Source: Atlantibacter subterraneus
GTDB taxonomy: Bacteria; Pseudomonadota; Gammaproteobacteria; Enterobacterales; Enterobacteriaceae
Length of the DNA stretch: 64,000 nucleotides
Assembly: GCF_007570865.1 (NCBI RefSeq)
Contig: NZ_VLPS01000003.1
Span: 310,001 to 374,000 of the forward strand
Reading direction: 5' to 3'
The notes under the pieces are model-generated. The model saw only the letters and a list, made by a program, of their open reading frames with translations, made no database searches and was not told the DNA's origin. Shown piece by piece: positions 9,354-18,895 of the stretch. Numbering within the stretch: the first letter of the stretch is position 1; each line of letters begins with the position of its first letter. The position numbers and the translations under genes are program-made.

Positions 9354-10274
9354 ATGAGCTGGATTGAACGAATTCTCAATAAGAGCAATATCACCCCCAC
9401 CCGTAAGGCGAGCATCCCTGAAGGGGTGTGGACCAAGTGCGACAGCTGCGGTCAGGTTCTCTACCGCGCCGAGCTGGAGCGTAACCTGGGGGTTTGCCCG
9501 AAGTGCGATCATCATATGCGTATGGCGGCACGTGACCGTCTGCACAGCCTGTTAGACGAAGGCTCCATGGTTGAACTGGGCAGCGAGCTTGAGCCGAAAG
9601 ACGTGCTGAAGTTTAAAGACTCCAAAAAGTATAAAGATCGTCTGGCGAGTGCCCAGAAAGAAACCGGCGAAAAAGACGCGCTGGTGGTGATGAAAGGCAC
9701 CCTGCATGATATGCCGGTGGTTGCGGCGGCGTTTGAGTTCTCCTTTATGGGCGGCTCGATGGGCTCGGTCGTGGGCGCGCGTTTTGTCCGTGCCGTTGAG
9801 CAGGCGCTGGAAGACAACTGCCCGCTGATCTGCTTCTCCGCGTCCGGCGGCGCGCGTATGCAGGAAGCGCTGATGTCGCTGATGCAGATGGCGAAAACCA
9901 GCGCCGCGCTGGCAAAAATGCAGGAGCGCGGCTTGCCGTATATCTCTGTGCTGACCGACCCGACCATGGGCGGCGTTTCCGCCAGCTTCGCGATGCTGGG
10001 CGATCTGAACATTGCCGAGCCGAAAGCGCTGATTGGCTTTGCCGGCCCGCGCGTTATCGAACAGACCGTGCGCGAAAAACTGCCTGCGGGCTTCCAGCGC
10101 AGCGAGTTCTTAATCGAAAAAGGGGCGATCGATATGATTATCCGTCGCCCTGAGCTGCGCCTGAAGCTGGCCAGCCTGCTGGCGAAAATGATGAATCTCC
10201 CGGCTCCAGGACCGGATGCGCCGCAGGAATCGATTGTGGTTCCGCCAGCGCCGGACCAGGAACAAGAGGCCTGA
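9354..10274 (+). CDS. accD: Acetyl-CoA carboxylase carboxyltransferase subunit beta
   Basis: With AccA it transfers CO2 from carboxybiotin-BCCP to acetyl-CoA to give malonyl-CoA. The ATG at 9354 ([10 protein letters not shown]) is the family start, preceded by AGAAAGG. The length is 306 residues. The four zinc ligands Cys29, Cys32, Cys48 and Cys51 are present (CDSCG, CPKCD), followed by the crotonase-type carboxyltransferase core with [15 protein letters not shown] and [12 protein letters not shown]. It is followed by a terminator-like hairpin before folC. Confidence 0.98.
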   Translation: MSWIERILNKSNITPTRKASIPEGVWTKCDSCGQVLYRAELERNLGVCPKCDHHMRMAARDRLHSLLDEGSMVELGSELEPKDVLKFKDSKKYKDRLASAQKETGEKDALVVMKGTLHDMPVVAAAFEFSFMGGSMGSVVGARFVRAVEQALEDNCPLICFSASGGARMQEALMSLMQMAKTSAALAKMQERGLPYISVLTDPTMGGVSASFAMLGDLNIAEPKALIGFAGPRVIEQTVREKLPAGFQRSEFLIEKGAIDMIIRRPELRLKLASLLAKMMNLPAPGPDAPQESIVVPPAPDQEQEA

Positions 10275-10282
10275 TCGTCACG

Positions 10283-10314
10283 AAGGGCAGGGCCATAACG
10301 GCACTGCCCTTTTT
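10283..10314 (+). terminator. Terminator after accD
   Basis: Stem AAGGGCAG/CTGCCCTT with further GCC/GGC pairing inside, followed by TTTTT. It separates accD from folC, whose ATG lies about 30 bp downstream. Confidence 0.75.
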
Positions 10315-10344
10315 GTTTATCCATCGCTAACACGTACGGGCATC

Positions 10345-11613
10345 ATGGAAAAAGACTGCATTCCCCACGCCACGTCGCCCCTGGCTACGTGGCTTTCTTA
10401 TCTGGAAAACCTGCACAGTAAAACCATCGACATGGGGCTGGAGCGCGTATCGCGCGTGGCGGCGACTCTTCAGGTTCAAAAGCCCGCGCCGTTTGTGTTT
10501 ACGGTTGCCGGCACCAACGGAAAAGGCACCACCTGCCGCACCCTCGAAGCCATTCTGATGGCGTCCGGGTTGCGGGTTGGCGTTTACAGTTCGCCGCATC
10601 TGGTGCGCTATACCGAGCGGGTGCGCATTCAGGGCGCAGAGCTTTCGGAATCCGACCACACCGCGTCGTTCAGCGCGATTGAAAGTGCGCGCGGCGACAC
10701 GTCCTTGACCTATTTCGAGTACGGCACGCTATCGGCGCTGTGGCTGTTTACGCAGTCGGCGCTGGACGTGGTGATTCTGGAAGTCGGCCTTGGCGGGCGT
10801 CTGGATGCCACCAACCTGGTGGACTGCGATGTGGCGGTTATCACCAGTATTGCTCTTGATCATACCGACTGGCTGGGGCCGGATCGCGAAAGCATTGGCC
10901 GCGAAAAAGCGGGCGTGTTCCGCGCGGGCAAACCGGCTATCGTCGGCGAGCCGGATATGCCCGCGTCCATCGCGGCGGTGGCTCAGGAAAAAGGCGCGCT
11001 GCTGGCGCGGCGCGGCGTCGACTGGGACTACCAGGCGAACGAGACCGGCTGGCATTTCCGCGATGCCCGGGGTGAACTGCGCGATCTGCCGCTGCCTCAC
11101 GTGCCGCAGCCGAACGCCGCAACGGCGCTGGCGGCCATCCGCGCCAGCCAGCTGGCGGTGAGCGACGCCGCTATCCGCCAGGGTATTGCGCAGGCGCTGC
11201 TGCCGGGGCGCTTCCAGTGCGTCAGCGAATCACCGCGCGTGATCCTGGATGTGGCGCATAACCCGCATGCGGCGGCGTATCTGGCGAGCCAGATGCAGCG
11301 TTTGCCCGCGGGCGGGAAAGTGCTTGCGGTAATCGGCATGCTGCACGATAAAGATATTGCGGGCACGCTGGCCTGTCTGGAGCCGGTGGTAGATAGCTGG
11401 TATTGTGCCCCACTGGAGGGCCCGCGCGGTGCCACGGCTGAGCAACTGACGGCGCACCTGAAGCAGGGCGAGCGCTATCAAAGCGTTGTGCAAGCCTGGG
11501 ATGCCGCCATGGCGCAGGCTCAACCGCAAGATACCGTACTGGTATGCGGTTCGTTTCATACCGTAGCGCATGTGATGGAAGCGATGGACGCGAGGAGGCG
11601 AGGTGGCGAGTAA
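10345..11613 (+). CDS. folC: Bifunctional folylpolyglutamate synthase / dihydrofolate synthase
   Basis: Adds glutamate to dihydropteroate and then further glutamates to folates. The ATG at 10345 gives 422 residues, the E. coli length, and TSPLATWLSYLENLH aligns with the known N-terminus. The Mur-ligase-type ATP site is TVAGTNGKGTTCRTLE (53-68). GLGGRLDATN, SIALDHTDWLG and DVAHNPHAA are the other family blocks. It overlaps dedD by 11 bp, so translation is probably coupled. Confidence 0.97.
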   Translation: MEKDCIPHATSPLATWLSYLENLHSKTIDMGLERVSRVAATLQVQKPAPFVFTVAGTNGKGTTCRTLEAILMASGLRVGVYSSPHLVRYTERVRIQGAELSESDHTASFSAIESARGDTSLTYFEYGTLSALWLFTQSALDVVILEVGLGGRLDATNLVDCDVAVITSIALDHTDWLGPDRESIGREKAGVFRAGKPAIVGEPDMPASIAAVAQEKGALLARRGVDWDYQANETGWHFRDARGELRDLPLPHVPQPNAATALAAIRASQLAVSDAAIRQGIAQALLPGRFQCVSESPRVILDVAHNPHAAAYLASQMQRLPAGGKVLAVIGMLHDKDIAGTLACLEPVVDSWYCAPLEGPRGATAEQLTAHLKQGERYQSVVQAWDAAMAQAQPQDTVLVCGSFHTVAHVMEAMDARRRGGE

Positions 11614-12310
11614 ATTTCAAAACCGATTAGTGGGCACGATTGTGCTGGTAGCGCTGGGCGTGATTTTGCTGCCAGGGCTGCTGGACGGCCAGAAAAAGCA
11701 TTATCAGGATGAGTTTGCGGCGATCCCGCTGGTGCCGAAGCCAGGGGATACCGACGAGCCGGATATGCTGCCTGCCGCCACGCAGGCGCTGCCCGCGCAG
11801 CCGCCAGAAGGGGCGGCGGAAGAGATGAGGGCGGCGAACGCGGCGGCGTCTGCGATAGATACCGGGCGTGTGGCGAATAATGCCAATAATCTCGATCCGT
11901 TACCGGAACCGGAGCCTGTGCCACCGAGCAAACCGAAAGCGCAGGACACGCCGAAAAAACCGCAGACCAAACCGCAAAAAGATAAAACTGACGAGCAGTT
12001 GGCGATGCTGAGCGAAGAAGAGCCGCCGAAAAAAGCGGAGCCGACAAAAGCCGACGCGCCGCCGACCGGCAAAGCTTATGTGGTGCAGTTAGGCGCGCTT
12101 AAAAATGCCGACAAAGTGAATGAAATTGTTGGTAAACTGCGCGGCGCGGGTTACCGGGTTTATACGTCGCCGTCAACGCCGGTACAGGGTAAAATCACCC
12201 GCATTCTGGTTGGGCCGGATGCCTCGCGCGATAAATTAAAAGGATCGCTGGGCGAGCTTAACCAGCTTTCCGGGTTAAACGGGGTAGTGATGAATTATTC
12301 CGTAAACTGA
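11603..12310 (+). CDS. dedD: Cell division protein DedD (SPOR domain)
   Basis: A septal protein anchored in the inner membrane that binds denuded peptidoglycan at the division site. The GTG start lies inside folC after GAGG. Layout of the 235 residues: one membrane segment (about 9-27, GTIVLVALGVILLPGLL), a long Pro/Lys/Glu-rich periplasmic linker, and a C-terminal SPOR domain from about 155 (GKAYVVQLGALKNADKV). The linker is about 15 residues longer than in E. coli. Confidence 0.96.
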   Translation: MASKFQNRLVGTIVLVALGVILLPGLLDGQKKHYQDEFAAIPLVPKPGDTDEPDMLPAATQALPAQPPEGAAEEMRAANAAASAIDTGRVANNANNLDPLPEPEPVPPSKPKAQDTPKKPQTKPQKDKTDEQLAMLSEEEPPKKAEPTKADAPPTGKAYVVQLGALKNADKVNEIVGKLRGAGYRVYTSPSTPVQGKITRILVGPDASRDKLKGSLGELNQLSGLNGVVMNYSVN

Positions 12311-12401
12311 TGATCGGGGTGCGCAGCCTTATCTGTTGATTGTTAACGGATATAAAGCAGCGGCACCTCCGAAACGCAGCGGAAACCGGGAAAAAAAGTA
12401 C

Positions 12402-12432
12402 GGCGTTGAAGATTTTTTCAACGCCTTTTTTT
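12402..12432 (+). terminator. Terminator after dedD
   Basis: Perfect 9 bp stem GGCGTTGAA/TTCAACGCC, 6-base loop, then seven T. Ends the folC-dedD transcript ahead of the cvpA promoter. Confidence 0.92.
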
Positions 12433-12457
12433 ATTGAGCCAGGGGAAGGAAATCCCT

Positions 12458-12486
12458 ACGCAAACGTTTTCTTTTTCTGTTAGAAT
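12458..12486 (+). promoter_or_regulatory. cvpA-purF promoter with PurR box
   Basis: ACGCAAACGTTTTCTT (12458-12473) matches the PurR consensus ACGCAAACGTTTGCGT except at the last bases, and a -10 like TAGAAT follows at 12481-12486. PurR repression of cvpA-purF is known in E. coli. Confidence 0.85.
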
Positions 12487-12531
12487 GCGCCCCGAACTGG
12501 ACGTCAGGGCGATTTATCACAGGACACATTC

Positions 12532-13017
12532 ATGGTCTGGATAGATTACGCCATCATCGCGGTTATCGGCTTTTCCTGTCTGGTAAGCGTTATCCGCGGG
12601 TTTGTGCGTGAAGCGTTATCGCTGGTTACCTGGGGCTGTGCCTTCTTTGTCGCCAGCCACTACTACACTTACCTGGCAGTTTGGTTCACTGGCTTTGAAG
12701 ACGAACTGGTACGTAATGGGATAGCGATCGCAGTGCTGTTTGTTGCGACGCTGATTGTCGGCGCGATCGTCAATTATGTGATTGGCGCGCTGGTGGAGAA
12801 AACCGGCCTGTCGGGTACAGACAGGGTGTTGGGGATCTGTTTTGGCGCACTACGTGGCGCACTTATCGTCTCCGCCATTCTGTTCTTTCTTGATACCTTT
12901 ACCGGCTTCTCCAAAAGCGACGACTGGCAAAAATCGCAGCTCATCCCGCAATTCAGTTTCATCATCAGATGGTTTTTTGACTATCTGCAAAGCTCGTCAA
13001 GTTTCTTACCCCGGTAA
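12532..13017 (+). CDS. cvpA: Colicin V production protein CvpA
   Basis: A 161-residue inner membrane protein with about four hydrophobic helices, starting MVWIDYAIIAVIGFSCLVSVIRG. It is needed for colicin V production and linked to envelope homeostasis; the molecular activity is unknown. First gene of the PurR-controlled cvpA-purF operon, with purF 38 bp downstream. Confidence 0.97.
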   Translation: MVWIDYAIIAVIGFSCLVSVIRGFVREALSLVTWGCAFFVASHYYTYLAVWFTGFEDELVRNGIAIAVLFVATLIVGAIVNYVIGALVEKTGLSGTDRVLGICFGALRGALIVSAILFFLDTFTGFSKSDDWQKSQLIPQFSFIIRWFFDYLQSSSSFLPR

Positions 13018-13055
13018 TTGTGCCGGGGGCAGTCTCTTAATGAGGAAAAGACAAC

Positions 13056-14573
13056 ATGTGCGGTATTGTCGGTATCGCCGGTGTTATGCCGGTAAACCAG
13101 TCGATTTATGACGCGTTAACGGTGCTTCAGCACCGTGGGCAGGATGCCGCAGGCATCATCACCATTGATGCAAACAACGGCTTTCGCCTGCGCAAAGCCA
13201 ACGGCCTGGTGAGTGATGTATTCGAAGCCCGCCATATGCAGCGTCTGCAAGGCAATATGGGTATCGGCCATGTGCGTTATCCGACAGCAGGCAGCTCCAG
13301 CGCCTCCGAAGCACAACCCTTTTACGTAAACTCCCCGTACGGGATCACCCTGGCGCACAACGGCAACCTGACCAACGCGCACGAACTGCGCCGGATGCTG
13401 TTTGAAGAGAAGCGCCGCCATATCAACACCACCTCGGATTCCGAAGTTCTGCTGAACGTGTTCGCCAGCGAACTGGATAACTTCCGCCACTACCCGCTGG
13501 AAGCCGACAACATTTTCGCCGCCATTGCCGCCACCAACCGCCTGATCCGCGGCGCATACGCCTGCGTGGCGATGATTATCGGCCACGGCATGGTGGCCTT
13601 CCGCGATCCGAACGGTATTCGTCCGCTGGTGCTGGGCAAGCGCGATATCGGCGATGGTCGCACCGAGTATATGGTGGCCTCCGAGAGCGTGGCGCTGGAT
13701 ACTCTGGGCTTTGAATTCTTACGCGACGTCGCGCCCGGTGAAGCTATCTACATCACCGAAAAAGGCCAGCTGTTTACCCGTCAGTGCGCCGATAACCCGG
13801 CCAGCAACCCATGCCTGTTCGAGTACGTCTACTTTGCGCGTCCTGACTCGTTTATCGACAAGATTTCCGTGTACAGCGCCCGCGTCGGCATGGGCAAAAA
13901 GCTCGGCGAGAAAATTGCCCGCGAGTGGGAAGATCTCGATATCGACGTGGTCATCCCGATCCCGGAAACCTCCTGCGATATCGCGCTGGAGATCGCCCAT
14001 ATTCTGAATAAGCCGTACCGTCAGGGGTTTGTGAAAAACCGCTACGTGGGCCGTACCTTTATCATGCCGGGCCAGCATCTGCGCCGTAAATCGGTGCGGC
14101 GCAAGCTCAACGCCAACCGCGCCGAGTTCCGCGACAAGAACGTGCTGCTGGTGGATGACTCCATCGTGCGCGGCACCACCTCTGAGCAGATTATTGAGAT
14201 GGCCCGTGAAGCAGGGGCGAAGAAGGTTTACCTGGCCTCTGCCGCACCGGAAATTCGCTTCCCGAACGTGTATGGCATCGATATGCCCAGCGCCAATGAG
14301 CTGATTGCCCACGGACGTGAAGTGGACGAAATCCGCCAGATCATCGGCGCAGATGGGCTGATTTTCCAGGATCTCGACGATCTGATTGAAGCAGTCCGCG
14401 CGGAAAACCCGGATATCCAGCAGTTCGAATGCTCGGTCTTCAACGGGGTGTACGTCACTAAAGACGTTGACCAGCAGTACCTGGAATATCTCGAATCCCT
14501 GCGTAATGACGATGCCAAAGCGGTGCAGCGCCAGAACGAAGTGGAAAATTTAGAGATGCATAACGAAGGGTAA
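13056..14573 (+). CDS. purF: Amidophosphoribosyltransferase
   Basis: First committed step of purine synthesis: glutamine plus PRPP gives 5-phosphoribosylamine. The 505 residues begin MCGIVGIAG, so Cys2 becomes the N-terminal nucleophile of the glutaminase domain once Met is removed. The C-terminal phosphoribosyltransferase domain carries the PRPP motif [14 protein letters not shown] at about 364-377. GMGKKLGEK and [12 protein letters not shown] are also family blocks. Followed by a GC-rich hairpin. Confidence 0.99.
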   Translation: MCGIVGIAGVMPVNQSIYDALTVLQHRGQDAAGIITIDANNGFRLRKANGLVSDVFEARHMQRLQGNMGIGHVRYPTAGSSSASEAQPFYVNSPYGITLAHNGNLTNAHELRRMLFEEKRRHINTTSDSEVLLNVFASELDNFRHYPLEADNIFAAIAATNRLIRGAYACVAMIIGHGMVAFRDPNGIRPLVLGKRDIGDGRTEYMVASESVALDTLGFEFLRDVAPGEAIYITEKGQLFTRQCADNPASNPCLFEYVYFARPDSFIDKISVYSARVGMGKKLGEKIAREWEDLDIDVVIPIPETSCDIALEIAHILNKPYRQGFVKNRYVGRTFIMPGQHLRRKSVRRKLNANRAEFRDKNVLLVDDSIVRGTTSEQIIEMAREAGAKKVYLASAAPEIRFPNVYGIDMPSANELIAHGREVDEIRQIIGADGLIFQDLDDLIEAVRAENPDIQQFECSVFNGVYVTKDVDQQYLEYLESLRNDDAKAVQRQNEVENLEMHNEG

Positions 14574-14580
14574 CCCGTCG

Positions 14581-14606
14581 ATCCCTTCCGGGCCTCCGGA
14601 AGGGAT
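14581..14606 (+). terminator. Hairpin after purF
   Basis: Perfect 11 bp inverted repeat ATCCCTTCCGG/CCGGAAGGGAT with a 4-base loop just after the purF stop. There is no clear T-run, so termination may be partial or factor-assisted and let some transcripts reach ubiX. Confidence 0.6.
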
Positions 14607-14709
14607 TATCATTGCGTCCGTCCGCCATCTCTTCCGCGCCAGCCAACTTGCATATCCCTCTGCGTTACGGCAAAGTTTGCCCACGTATTTTCCGTTCAGG
14701 CAAAAAGTA

Positions 14710-15279
14710 ATGAAACGACTCATCGTGGGCATTTCCGGGGCAAGCGGCGCGATTTATGGGGTTAGGCTGTTGCAGGTACTGCAATCGGTGCCTGACGTTG
14801 AAACCCATCTGATTATGAGCCATGCCGCACGCCAGACGCTGGCGCTGGAAACCTCTCTGTCGCTGCGCGATGTGCAGGCGCTGGCCGATGTGGTGCATGA
14901 CGCGCGGGATATTGCCGCCAGCATTTCATCCGGGTCGTTTCGCACCTCAGGCATGGTGATCCTGCCATGCTCCATCAAAACCCTCTCCGGTATCGTACAC
15001 AGCTACACCGATGGGCTGCTGACCCGCGCTGCCGATGTGGTGCTGAAAGAGCGGCGTACTTTGGTGTTGTGCGTCCGGGAAACGCCGCTGCACGTCGGGC
15101 ATCTGCGCCTGATGACCCAGGCCGCCGAGCTGGGCGCGGTGATTATGCCGCCGATGCCCGCGTTTTATCATCAGCCCGCCACTCTCAATGACGTGATTAA
15201 CCAGACGGTGAACCGGGTACTGGACCAGCTGGATATTGATCTGCCGGAAGATCTTTTCCATCGCTGGCAGGGAGCCTGA
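14710..15279 (+). CDS. ubiX: Flavin prenyltransferase UbiX
   Basis: Makes prenylated FMN, the cofactor of the decarboxylase UbiD in ubiquinone synthesis. The ATG at 14710 gives 189 residues, the E. coli length. FMN/phosphate motif VGISGASGAIYG (6-17), SSGSF at about 75 and RETPLHVGHLRLM at about 122 are family signatures. Placed between purF and argT as in E. coli. Confidence 0.97.
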   Translation: MKRLIVGISGASGAIYGVRLLQVLQSVPDVETHLIMSHAARQTLALETSLSLRDVQALADVVHDARDIAASISSGSFRTSGMVILPCSIKTLSGIVHSYTDGLLTRAADVVLKERRTLVLCVRETPLHVGHLRLMTQAAELGAVIMPPMPAFYHQPATLNDVINQTVNRVLDQLDIDLPEDLFHRWQGA

Positions 15280-15551
15280 CGCATTGTTTCGGTGCGTTGA
15301 AACCTGAGCGCCTCATTTTGGGGCATTTTTGTAACCGCGATCAAATCCTGAAAATATAATCCCCGTTCACGCATTTCCGCTAAAGACATTCCCCTTCGTA
15401 ATGCTATCTTTCACTACATCTACTTTATTGTAACTTTTACTTAACATCTGCCGGGGTTCGCCCGTTCCGCGAAAACTGGCACAGGAAGTGCAATGCAAAG
15501 TAGCAACACAACAATATACACAACATAAAAAAGACCACTTGAGGGTAACGT
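15280..15551 (+). promoter_or_regulatory. argT control region: sigma-54 promoter, paired NtrC-like sites, ArgR-like box
   Basis: TGGCAC-AGGAA-GTGCA at 15477-15492 differs from the sigma-54 consensus TGGCAC-N5-TTGCW at one base and predicts transcription start near 15503. Two NtrC-like 17-mers lie upstream at 15280-15296 (GCATT-N5-GGTGC core) and 15309-15325 (ending GGGGCA), with centres 29 bp apart. TGAAAATATAATCC at 15349-15362 matches 11 of 14 positions of an ArgR half-operator. Nitrogen control of argT by NtrC is known in Salmonella; the individual sites are my reading. Confidence 0.7.
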
Positions 15552-16334
15552 ATGAAGAAGAAGGCTATTGCTCTGTCATTGCTGCTGGGGCTTTCCGCGG
15601 CCACCAGCGCGTTCGCCGCGCTGCCGCAGACGGTTCGTATTGGTACGGATGCCACCTACGCCCCTTTCTCGTCTAAAGACGCCAAAGGCGAATTCGTGGG
15701 TTTTGATATCGATCTCGGTAATGAGATGTGCAAGCGCATGTCGGTGAAATGTACCTGGGTAGGCAGCGATTTCGATTCGCTGATCCCGTCGCTGAAGGCC
15801 AAGAAAATCGACGCGATTATCTCTTCGCTGTCGATCACCGAAAAGCGCCAGCAGGAAATTGCCTTCTCGGAAAAACTGTACGCGGCAGATTCCCGCCTGA
15901 TCGCCTCTAAAGGCTCACCGATCCAGCCGACCATCGAGTCACTGAAAGGTAAGCACGTCGGCGTTCTTCAGGGTTCTACCCAGGAAGGCTTTGCCAACGA
16001 CAACTGGCGCAACAAAGGTGTCGATGTGGTGGCGTATCAAAACCAGGATCTGATCTATTCCGACCTGGCGGCAGGCCGTCTCGATGCCGCATTCCAGGAT
16101 GAAGTCGCCGCCAGCGAAGGCTTCCTGAAACAGCCGGCAGGTAAAGAGTTCGCCTTTGCGGGCCCGTCGGTGAAAGATAAAAAATACTTTGGCGACGGTA
16201 CCGGCATTGGTCTGCGCCAGAGCGACACTGAACTGAAAGCGGCCTTTGATAAAGCCTTTGATGAGCTGCGTAAAGACGGCACTTACGACAAAATGGCGAA
16301 GAAATATTTCGACTTTAACGTCTACGGTGACTAA
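15552..16334 (+). CDS. argT: Lysine/arginine/ornithine-binding periplasmic protein
   Basis: Periplasmic receptor that delivers basic amino acids to the HisQMP2 importer. The 260 residues start with a Sec signal peptide ([17 protein letters not shown], cleavage probably after AFA at 22). The SBP family 3 core has [24 protein letters not shown] and [17 protein letters not shown]. It is a close tandem paralogue of hisJ, with equal length and near-identical motifs. It ends with its own strong terminator, so it forms a separate transcription unit. Confidence 0.97.
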   Translation: MKKKAIALSLLLGLSAATSAFAALPQTVRIGTDATYAPFSSKDAKGEFVGFDIDLGNEMCKRMSVKCTWVGSDFDSLIPSLKAKKIDAIISSLSITEKRQQEIAFSEKLYAADSRLIASKGSPIQPTIESLKGKHVGVLQGSTQEGFANDNWRNKGVDVVAYQNQDLIYSDLAAGRLDAAFQDEVAASEGFLKQPAGKEFAFAGPSVKDKKYFGDGTGIGLRQSDTELKAAFDKAFDELRKDGTYDKMAKKYFDFNVYGD

Positions 16335-16341
16335 CAGAAAA

Positions 16342-16370
16342 CGCGCCCAGCCAGCCTGGGCGCGGCTTTT
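16342..16370 (+). terminator. Terminator after argT
   Basis: Perfect 9 bp stem CGCGCCCAG/CTGGGCGCG, 5-base loop, then GCTTTT. Separates argT from the hisJQMP promoter region. Confidence 0.9.
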
Positions 16371-16392
16371 CTGAACGGCCATTCCATAGCGC

Positions 16393-16555
16393 CTCACTTT
16401 TTTGGTGCAATTTACCGACGATGTAGCGTTATGGTGCATGGAGCGCACTGTTTTAGCGCGTCGAGTGAATAATTAAGCATCGTAAGCGAAAAAATTCCGC
16501 GCGGGCGGCCATATTCTTTTGCCTAAATGCGCATAACAGTGGCACGATACGTGCT
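16393..16555 (+). promoter_or_regulatory. hisJ control region: paired NtrC-like sites, ArgR-like box, sigma-54 promoter
   Basis: Two NtrC-like 17-mers at 16393-16409 (core CACT...TGGTGCA) and 16422-16438 (ending TGGTGCA), centres 29 bp apart. TGAATAATTAAGCA at 16466-16479 matches 12 of 14 bases of the ArgR box TGAATWWWWATTCA. TGGCAC-GATAC-GTGCT at 16540-16555 is a sigma-54 promoter with one mismatch, predicting a start near 16566 and a 43-base leader. NtrC control (dhuA promoter) and ArgR repression of hisJQMP are known in Salmonella and E. coli. Confidence 0.78.
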
Positions 16556-16608
16556 GTCTCGATGTTTAGAGCACTACAACACAAAAAGACAACTCACCGA
16601 GGATTGCT

Positions 16609-17391
16609 ATGAAAAAGTTGGTGTTATCCCTTTCTCTGGTACTGGCGTTTTCCAGTGTTTCCACCGCGTTCGCCGCGATTCCGCAAAATCTCCGTATTGG
16701 CACCGATCCCACGTATGCGCCCTTCGAATCGAAGAATGCGCAGGGTGAATTGGTGGGTTTTGATATCGATTTGGCGAAAGAGCTGTGCAAACGCATCCAG
16801 ACCAAATGTACTTTCGTTGAAAATCCGCTGGACGCGCTAATCCCGTCTTTGAAAGCGAAAAAAATCGACGCCATCATGTCATCGCTTTCCATTACGGAAA
16901 AACGCCAGCAGGAAATCGCGTTTACCGACAAACTCTACGCAGCCGACTCCCGTCTGGTGGTCGCGAAAGATTCCGATATTGAACCGAGTCTTGAGAAGCT
17001 GAAAGGCAAACGCGTCGGTGTATTGCAGGGCACCACTCAGGAAACCTACGGCAATGAACACTGGGCTCCGAAAGGCGTGGAAATCGTCTCCTACCAGGGC
17101 CAGGACAATATCTACTCTGACCTGACCGCAGGCCGTATCCAGGCAGCATTCCAGGATGAAGTCGCGGCAAGCGAAGGTTTCCTGAAACAGCCTATAGGTA
17201 AAGACTACAAGTTTGGCGGCCCGTCCATCAAAGACGAGAAGCTGTTCGGCGTCGGTACCGGCATGGGTATCCGTAAAGAAGACAACGAACTGCGCGAAGC
17301 GCTGAACAAAGCCTTTGCTGAAATGCGCGCTGACGGCACTTACGAAAAACTGGCTAAGAAATACTTCGACTTTGACGTATACGGCGGTTAA
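16609..17391 (+). CDS. hisJ: Histidine-binding periplasmic protein
   Basis: Periplasmic histidine receptor for HisQMP2. The 260 residues have a signal peptide ([17 protein letters not shown], cleavage probably after AFA at 22) and the SBP family 3 core [28 protein letters not shown] and [17 protein letters not shown]. It aligns end to end with ArgT, consistent with an old tandem duplication. First gene of hisJQMP; a hairpin sits between it and hisQ. Confidence 0.97.
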   Translation: MKKLVLSLSLVLAFSSVSTAFAAIPQNLRIGTDPTYAPFESKNAQGELVGFDIDLAKELCKRIQTKCTFVENPLDALIPSLKAKKIDAIMSSLSITEKRQQEIAFTDKLYAADSRLVVAKDSDIEPSLEKLKGKRVGVLQGTTQETYGNEHWAPKGVEIVSYQGQDNIYSDLTAGRIQAAFQDEVAASEGFLKQPIGKDYKFGGPSIKDEKLFGVGTGMGIRKEDNELREALNKAFAEMRADGTYEKLAKKYFDFDVYGG

Positions 17392-17411
17392 TCGCCTACA
17401 TAGAGTTGCCG

Positions 17412-17431
17412 CGCCCCGGCTAGCCGGGGCG
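17412..17431 (+). other. hisJ-hisQ intercistronic hairpin
   Basis: Perfect 9 bp GC-rich inverted repeat CGCCCCGGC/GCCGGGGCG with a 2-base loop and no T-run. In Salmonella the hisJ-hisQ gap holds REP elements that help keep the receptor more abundant than the membrane subunits; this hairpin occupies the same place and may do the same job. Confidence 0.65.
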
Positions 17432-17484
17432 TTATAAGGGTTAACCCGTCAGGCGCTCCAGACATTGATCACAGGATAAGCACC

Positions 17485-18171
17485 ATGCTGTATGGGTTTT
17501 CACAAGTTATCTTACAAGGGGCTATCGTCACGCTTGAACTGGCGCTAAGCTCCGTTATCCTGGCGGTTCTCATCGGCCTGGTGGGGGCGGCGGGGAAGTT
17601 ATCGCGTAACCGCCCGCTGGCGCTGTTGTTTGAGGCCTATACCACGCTGATCCGCGGCGTTCCCGATCTCGTTTTGATGTTGCTTATCTTCTACGGGCTG
17701 CAAATTGCCCTGAATACCGTGACCGACGCGCTGGGTCTGGCGCAGTTTGATATCGACCCGATGGTTGCGGGTATCATCACGCTGGGCTTTATCTACGGAG
17801 CCTACTTCACCGAAACCTTTCGCGGCGCGTTTATGGCGGTGCCGAAAGGGCATATCGAAGCCGCTACCGCCTTTGGATTCACCAACGCCCAGACTTTCCG
17901 CCGCGTGCTGTTCCCTGCGATGATGCGCTTTGCGCTGCCGGGGATCGGCAATAACTGGCAGGTGATCCTTAAAGCCACCGCGCTGGTCTCGCTGCTGGGG
18001 CTGGAAGACGTGGTCAAAGCTACCCAGCTTGCCGGGAAAAGTACCTGGGAGCCGTTCTACTTCGCCGTGGTCTGCGGTGTGATTTATTTAGTGTTCACCA
18101 CCGTTTCCAACGGCGTTCTGCTGCTGCTGGAGCGTCGTTATACCGTGGGCGTCAAGAGGGCTGACCTGTGA
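17485..18171 (+). CDS. hisQ: Histidine/basic amino acid ABC transporter permease HisQ
   Basis: One of two inner-membrane permease subunits, with about five hydrophobic segments in 228 residues. The EAA loop EAATAFGFTNAQTFRRV (about 123-139), which contacts HisP, is well kept. Its TGA overlaps the hisM GTG in a GTGA four-base overlap (18168-18171), indicating coupled translation. Confidence 0.97.
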   Translation: MLYGFSQVILQGAIVTLELALSSVILAVLIGLVGAAGKLSRNRPLALLFEAYTTLIRGVPDLVLMLLIFYGLQIALNTVTDALGLAQFDIDPMVAGIITLGFIYGAYFTETFRGAFMAVPKGHIEAATAFGFTNAQTFRRVLFPAMMRFALPGIGNNWQVILKATALVSLLGLEDVVKATQLAGKSTWEPFYFAVVCGVIYLVFTTVSNGVLLLLERRYTVGVKRADL

Positions 18172-18884
18172 TCGAAATTATTCAGGAATACTGGAAATCC
18201 CTGCTGTGGACCGACGGTTATCGTTTTACCGGGGTGGCGATCACCCTGTGGTTGCTGATTTCTTCGGTGGTAATGGGCGGCATTCTGGCGATCTTTCTTG
18301 CCATTGGCCGGGTCTCCAGCAACAAGTTTATCCAGTTCCCCATCTGGCTGTTTACCTATGTATTCCGCGGTACGCCGCTGTACGTGCAGCTGCTGGTGTT
18401 TTACTCCGGGATGTACACCCTGGAAGTGGTGAAGGGCACCGAACTGCTGAACGCGTTTTTCCGCAGCGGCCTGAACTGTACCGTGCTGGCGTTGACGCTC
18501 AATACCTGCGCCTACACCACCGAGATTTTCGCCGGGGCGATCCGCTCGGTTCCCCACGGAGAAATCGAAGCGGCGCGCGCCTATGGATTTTCGCGTTTTA
18601 AGATGTACCGCTGCATTATTTTGCCATCGGCGCTGCGTATCGCGCTGCCGGCCTACAGCAACGAAGTGATTTTGATGCTGCACTCCACGGCGCTGGCGTT
18701 TACCGCCACCGTGCCGGATCTGCTGAAAATCGCCCGCGATATCAACTCGGCGACCTACCAGCCGTTTACCGCCTTCGGCATCGCGGCGGTGCTGTACCTG
18801 ATTATTTCCTATGTTCTGATTAGCCTGTTCCGCCGCGCGGAGCGTCGCTGGTTAGGGCATGTTAAACCTGCTTCTACGCACTGA
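18168..18884 (+). CDS. hisM: Histidine/basic amino acid ABC transporter permease HisM
   Basis: Second permease subunit, 238 residues starting with GTG inside the hisQ stop. Family EAA loop [17 protein letters not shown] at about 132-148, and [14 protein letters not shown] at about 66-79. It forms a heterodimer with HisQ; HisP starts 12 bp downstream. Confidence 0.97.
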   Translation: MIEIIQEYWKSLLWTDGYRFTGVAITLWLLISSVVMGGILAIFLAIGRVSSNKFIQFPIWLFTYVFRGTPLYVQLLVFYSGMYTLEVVKGTELLNAFFRSGLNCTVLALTLNTCAYTTEIFAGAIRSVPHGEIEAARAYGFSRFKMYRCIILPSALRIALPAYSNEVILMLHSTALAFTATVPDLLKIARDINSATYQPFTAFGIAAVLYLIISYVLISLFRRAERRWLGHVKPASTH

Positions 18885-18895
18885 GTGGCCCACCA

